In this document: positions 6,437 through 7,389 of the stretch, in pieces
Layout: each line of letters opens with the position of its first letter
Numbering within the stretch: the first letter of the stretch is position 1
Notes under the pieces: model-generated
The model's database searches: none
What the model was told of the DNA's origin: nothing
Seen by the model: the letters and a program-made list of their open reading frames with translations, nothing else
Program-made: the position numbers and the translations under genes
From: Bacteroidales bacterium
GTDB lineage: Bacteria > Bacteroidota > Bacteroidia > Bacteroidales > NBLH01
DNA length: 7,389 nucleotides
Assembly: GCA_029933755.1 (NCBI GenBank)
Contig: JAOZNO010000054.1
Span: 1-7,389, forward strand
Direction: 5' to 3'

Positions 6437-7389
6437 ATGAAGGAAATATTAAACGAACTATTTGAACATAAGGCATTAAGCTACAATAGGGCAAAAGAAA
6501 TATTAATAAATATTGCACAGGGCAAATATAATGAGAGTCAGATTGCAGCATTTTTAACCGTTTACTTAATGCGTAGTATTACGATTGACGAACTGGCTGG
6601 TTTTAGAGATGCTTTGCTCGATTTGTGCATAAAAGTAGATTTGTCAGATTTTAATACCATTGATTTATGTGGTACGGGTGGCGATGGAAAGGATACCTTT
6701 AATATTTCAACTCTGACCTCATTCGTGGTTGCAGGTGCCGGCTATAAAGTGTCTAAGCATGGTAATTATGGTGTGTCTTCCGGTGTTGGCTCTTCAAATA
6801 TTTTAGAGTATTTAGGTTATAAATTTACTAATGATCAGTCAAAAATTAAGAAATCTATTGATAAATCAGGAATTTGCTTTCTGCATGCACCTTTATTTCA
6901 TCCGGCAATGAAAAATGTAGGGCCTGTACGTAGGGATTTAAAAGCAAAAACCTTTTTTAATATTTTAGGGCCAATGGTAAATCCGAGTTTTCCTGAAAAT
7001 CAAATGGTTGGTGTTTATAGTTTAGAAGTAGCGCGTTTATATGCTTACTTGTATCAAAAAACAGATAAAAACTTTGCAATTATTCATAATCTGGATATTT
7101 ATGATGAGGTTTCTTTAACTGATAATTTTAAACGAATTACACAGAAGTCTGATGAAATTTTATCGCCGGAATATTTTGGTTATCAAAAAATTAAACCTGA
7201 GCAAATTGCAAGTGGAGGAACAATCGAAAATGCCGCAAAAATATTTATTAATGTACTTGACGGAAAAGCTACTCAAGAACAAACAAATGTAGTTTTGGCA
7301 AATGCTGCTTTGGCCATTCAGCTAATGAACAAAAAATCGATTGAAGAAAGCCTTGAAGAAGCAAAAGAATCAATAGATAGTGGAAAAGC
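6437..7389 (+). CDS. trpD: Anthranilate phosphoribosyltransferase (3' end outside window)
   Basis: Transfers phosphoribosyl from PRPP to anthranilate, the second step of the pathway. The frame opens with ATG at 6437 (MKEILNEL) and stays open for 317 codons to the window edge; the family is about 330-345 residues, so only a short C-terminal tail is missing. Visible signatures are the PRPP-binding GTGGDGKDTFNIST motif (about residues 79-92), the KHGNYGVSSG loop (about 108-117) and GSSNILEYLG. They are followed by HPAMKNVGPVRRDL and the FNILGPMVNP block, and then DEVS in the metal-binding segment. The KHGN loop has tyrosine where enterobacterial enzymes have arginine, a variant I associate with Bacteroidota TrpD. 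The start lies 60 nt after trpG, in the same operon. There is no Shine-Dalgarno site; TATAAAAG precedes the start. Confidence 0.95.
   Translation, partial: MKEILNELFEHKALSYNRAKEILINIAQGKYNESQIAAFLTVYLMRSITIDELAGFRDALLDLCIKVDLSDFNTIDLCGTGGDGKDTFNISTLTSFVVAGAGYKVSKHGNYGVSSGVGSSNILEYLGYKFTNDQSKIKKSIDKSGICFLHAPLFHPAMKNVGPVRRDLKAKTFFNILGPMVNPSFPENQMVGVYSLEVARLYAYLYQKTDKNFAIIHNLDIYDEVSLTDNFKRITQKSDEILSPEYFGYQKIKPEQIASGGTIENAAKIFINVLDGKATQEQTNVVLANAALAIQLMNKKSIEESLEEAKESIDSGK

Overview
The window is strongly AT-rich and comes from a member of the Bacteroidota, probably a Bacteroidales/Marinilabiliales-like or related marine or anaerobic lineage; the sequence does not settle the genus. The evidence is a large Reg_prop/Y_Y_Y sensor of a type concentrated in this phylum, a promoter matching the phylum's TTTG...TAnnTTTG consensus, A-rich translation starts without Shine-Dalgarno sites, and a Bacteroidota-type glycine/tyrosine variant of the TrpD loop. 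All genes are on the + strand.

Left part (1-3800): the 3' end of an unrecognised protein with beta-propeller-like strands is followed, after 37 nt, by a complete 1102-residue membrane sensor. The sensor has a signal peptide, a periplasmic two-part beta-propeller, a Y_Y_Y domain, one transmembrane helix, a coiled coil and a cytoplasmic SpoIIE/PP2C-type phosphatase with all its acidic metal ligands. Nothing links it functionally to the downstream operon.

Right part (3894-7389): the start of a tryptophan biosynthesis operon, trpL-trpE-trpG-trpD, with trpD cut by the window edge. TrpE and TrpG form anthranilate synthase (chorismate + glutamine to anthranilate), and TrpD adds phosphoribosyl to anthranilate.

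The most notable element is the 5' leader of this operon (about 3930-4072), which is easily missed because its gene is so short. It encodes a 22-codon peptide with two adjacent Trp codons and seven aromatic residues in ten positions. This is followed by three mutually exclusive RNA stems: a 1:2 stem starting at the Trp codons, a 2:3 antiterminator and a 3:4 intrinsic terminator. The architecture is that of a ribosome-mediated trp attenuator as in enterobacteria, here behind a Bacteroidota promoter with a predicted 5'UTR of only about a dozen nucleotides. The trpE-trpG gap is unusually long for this gene pair (221 nt) and carries two short REP-like repeats.
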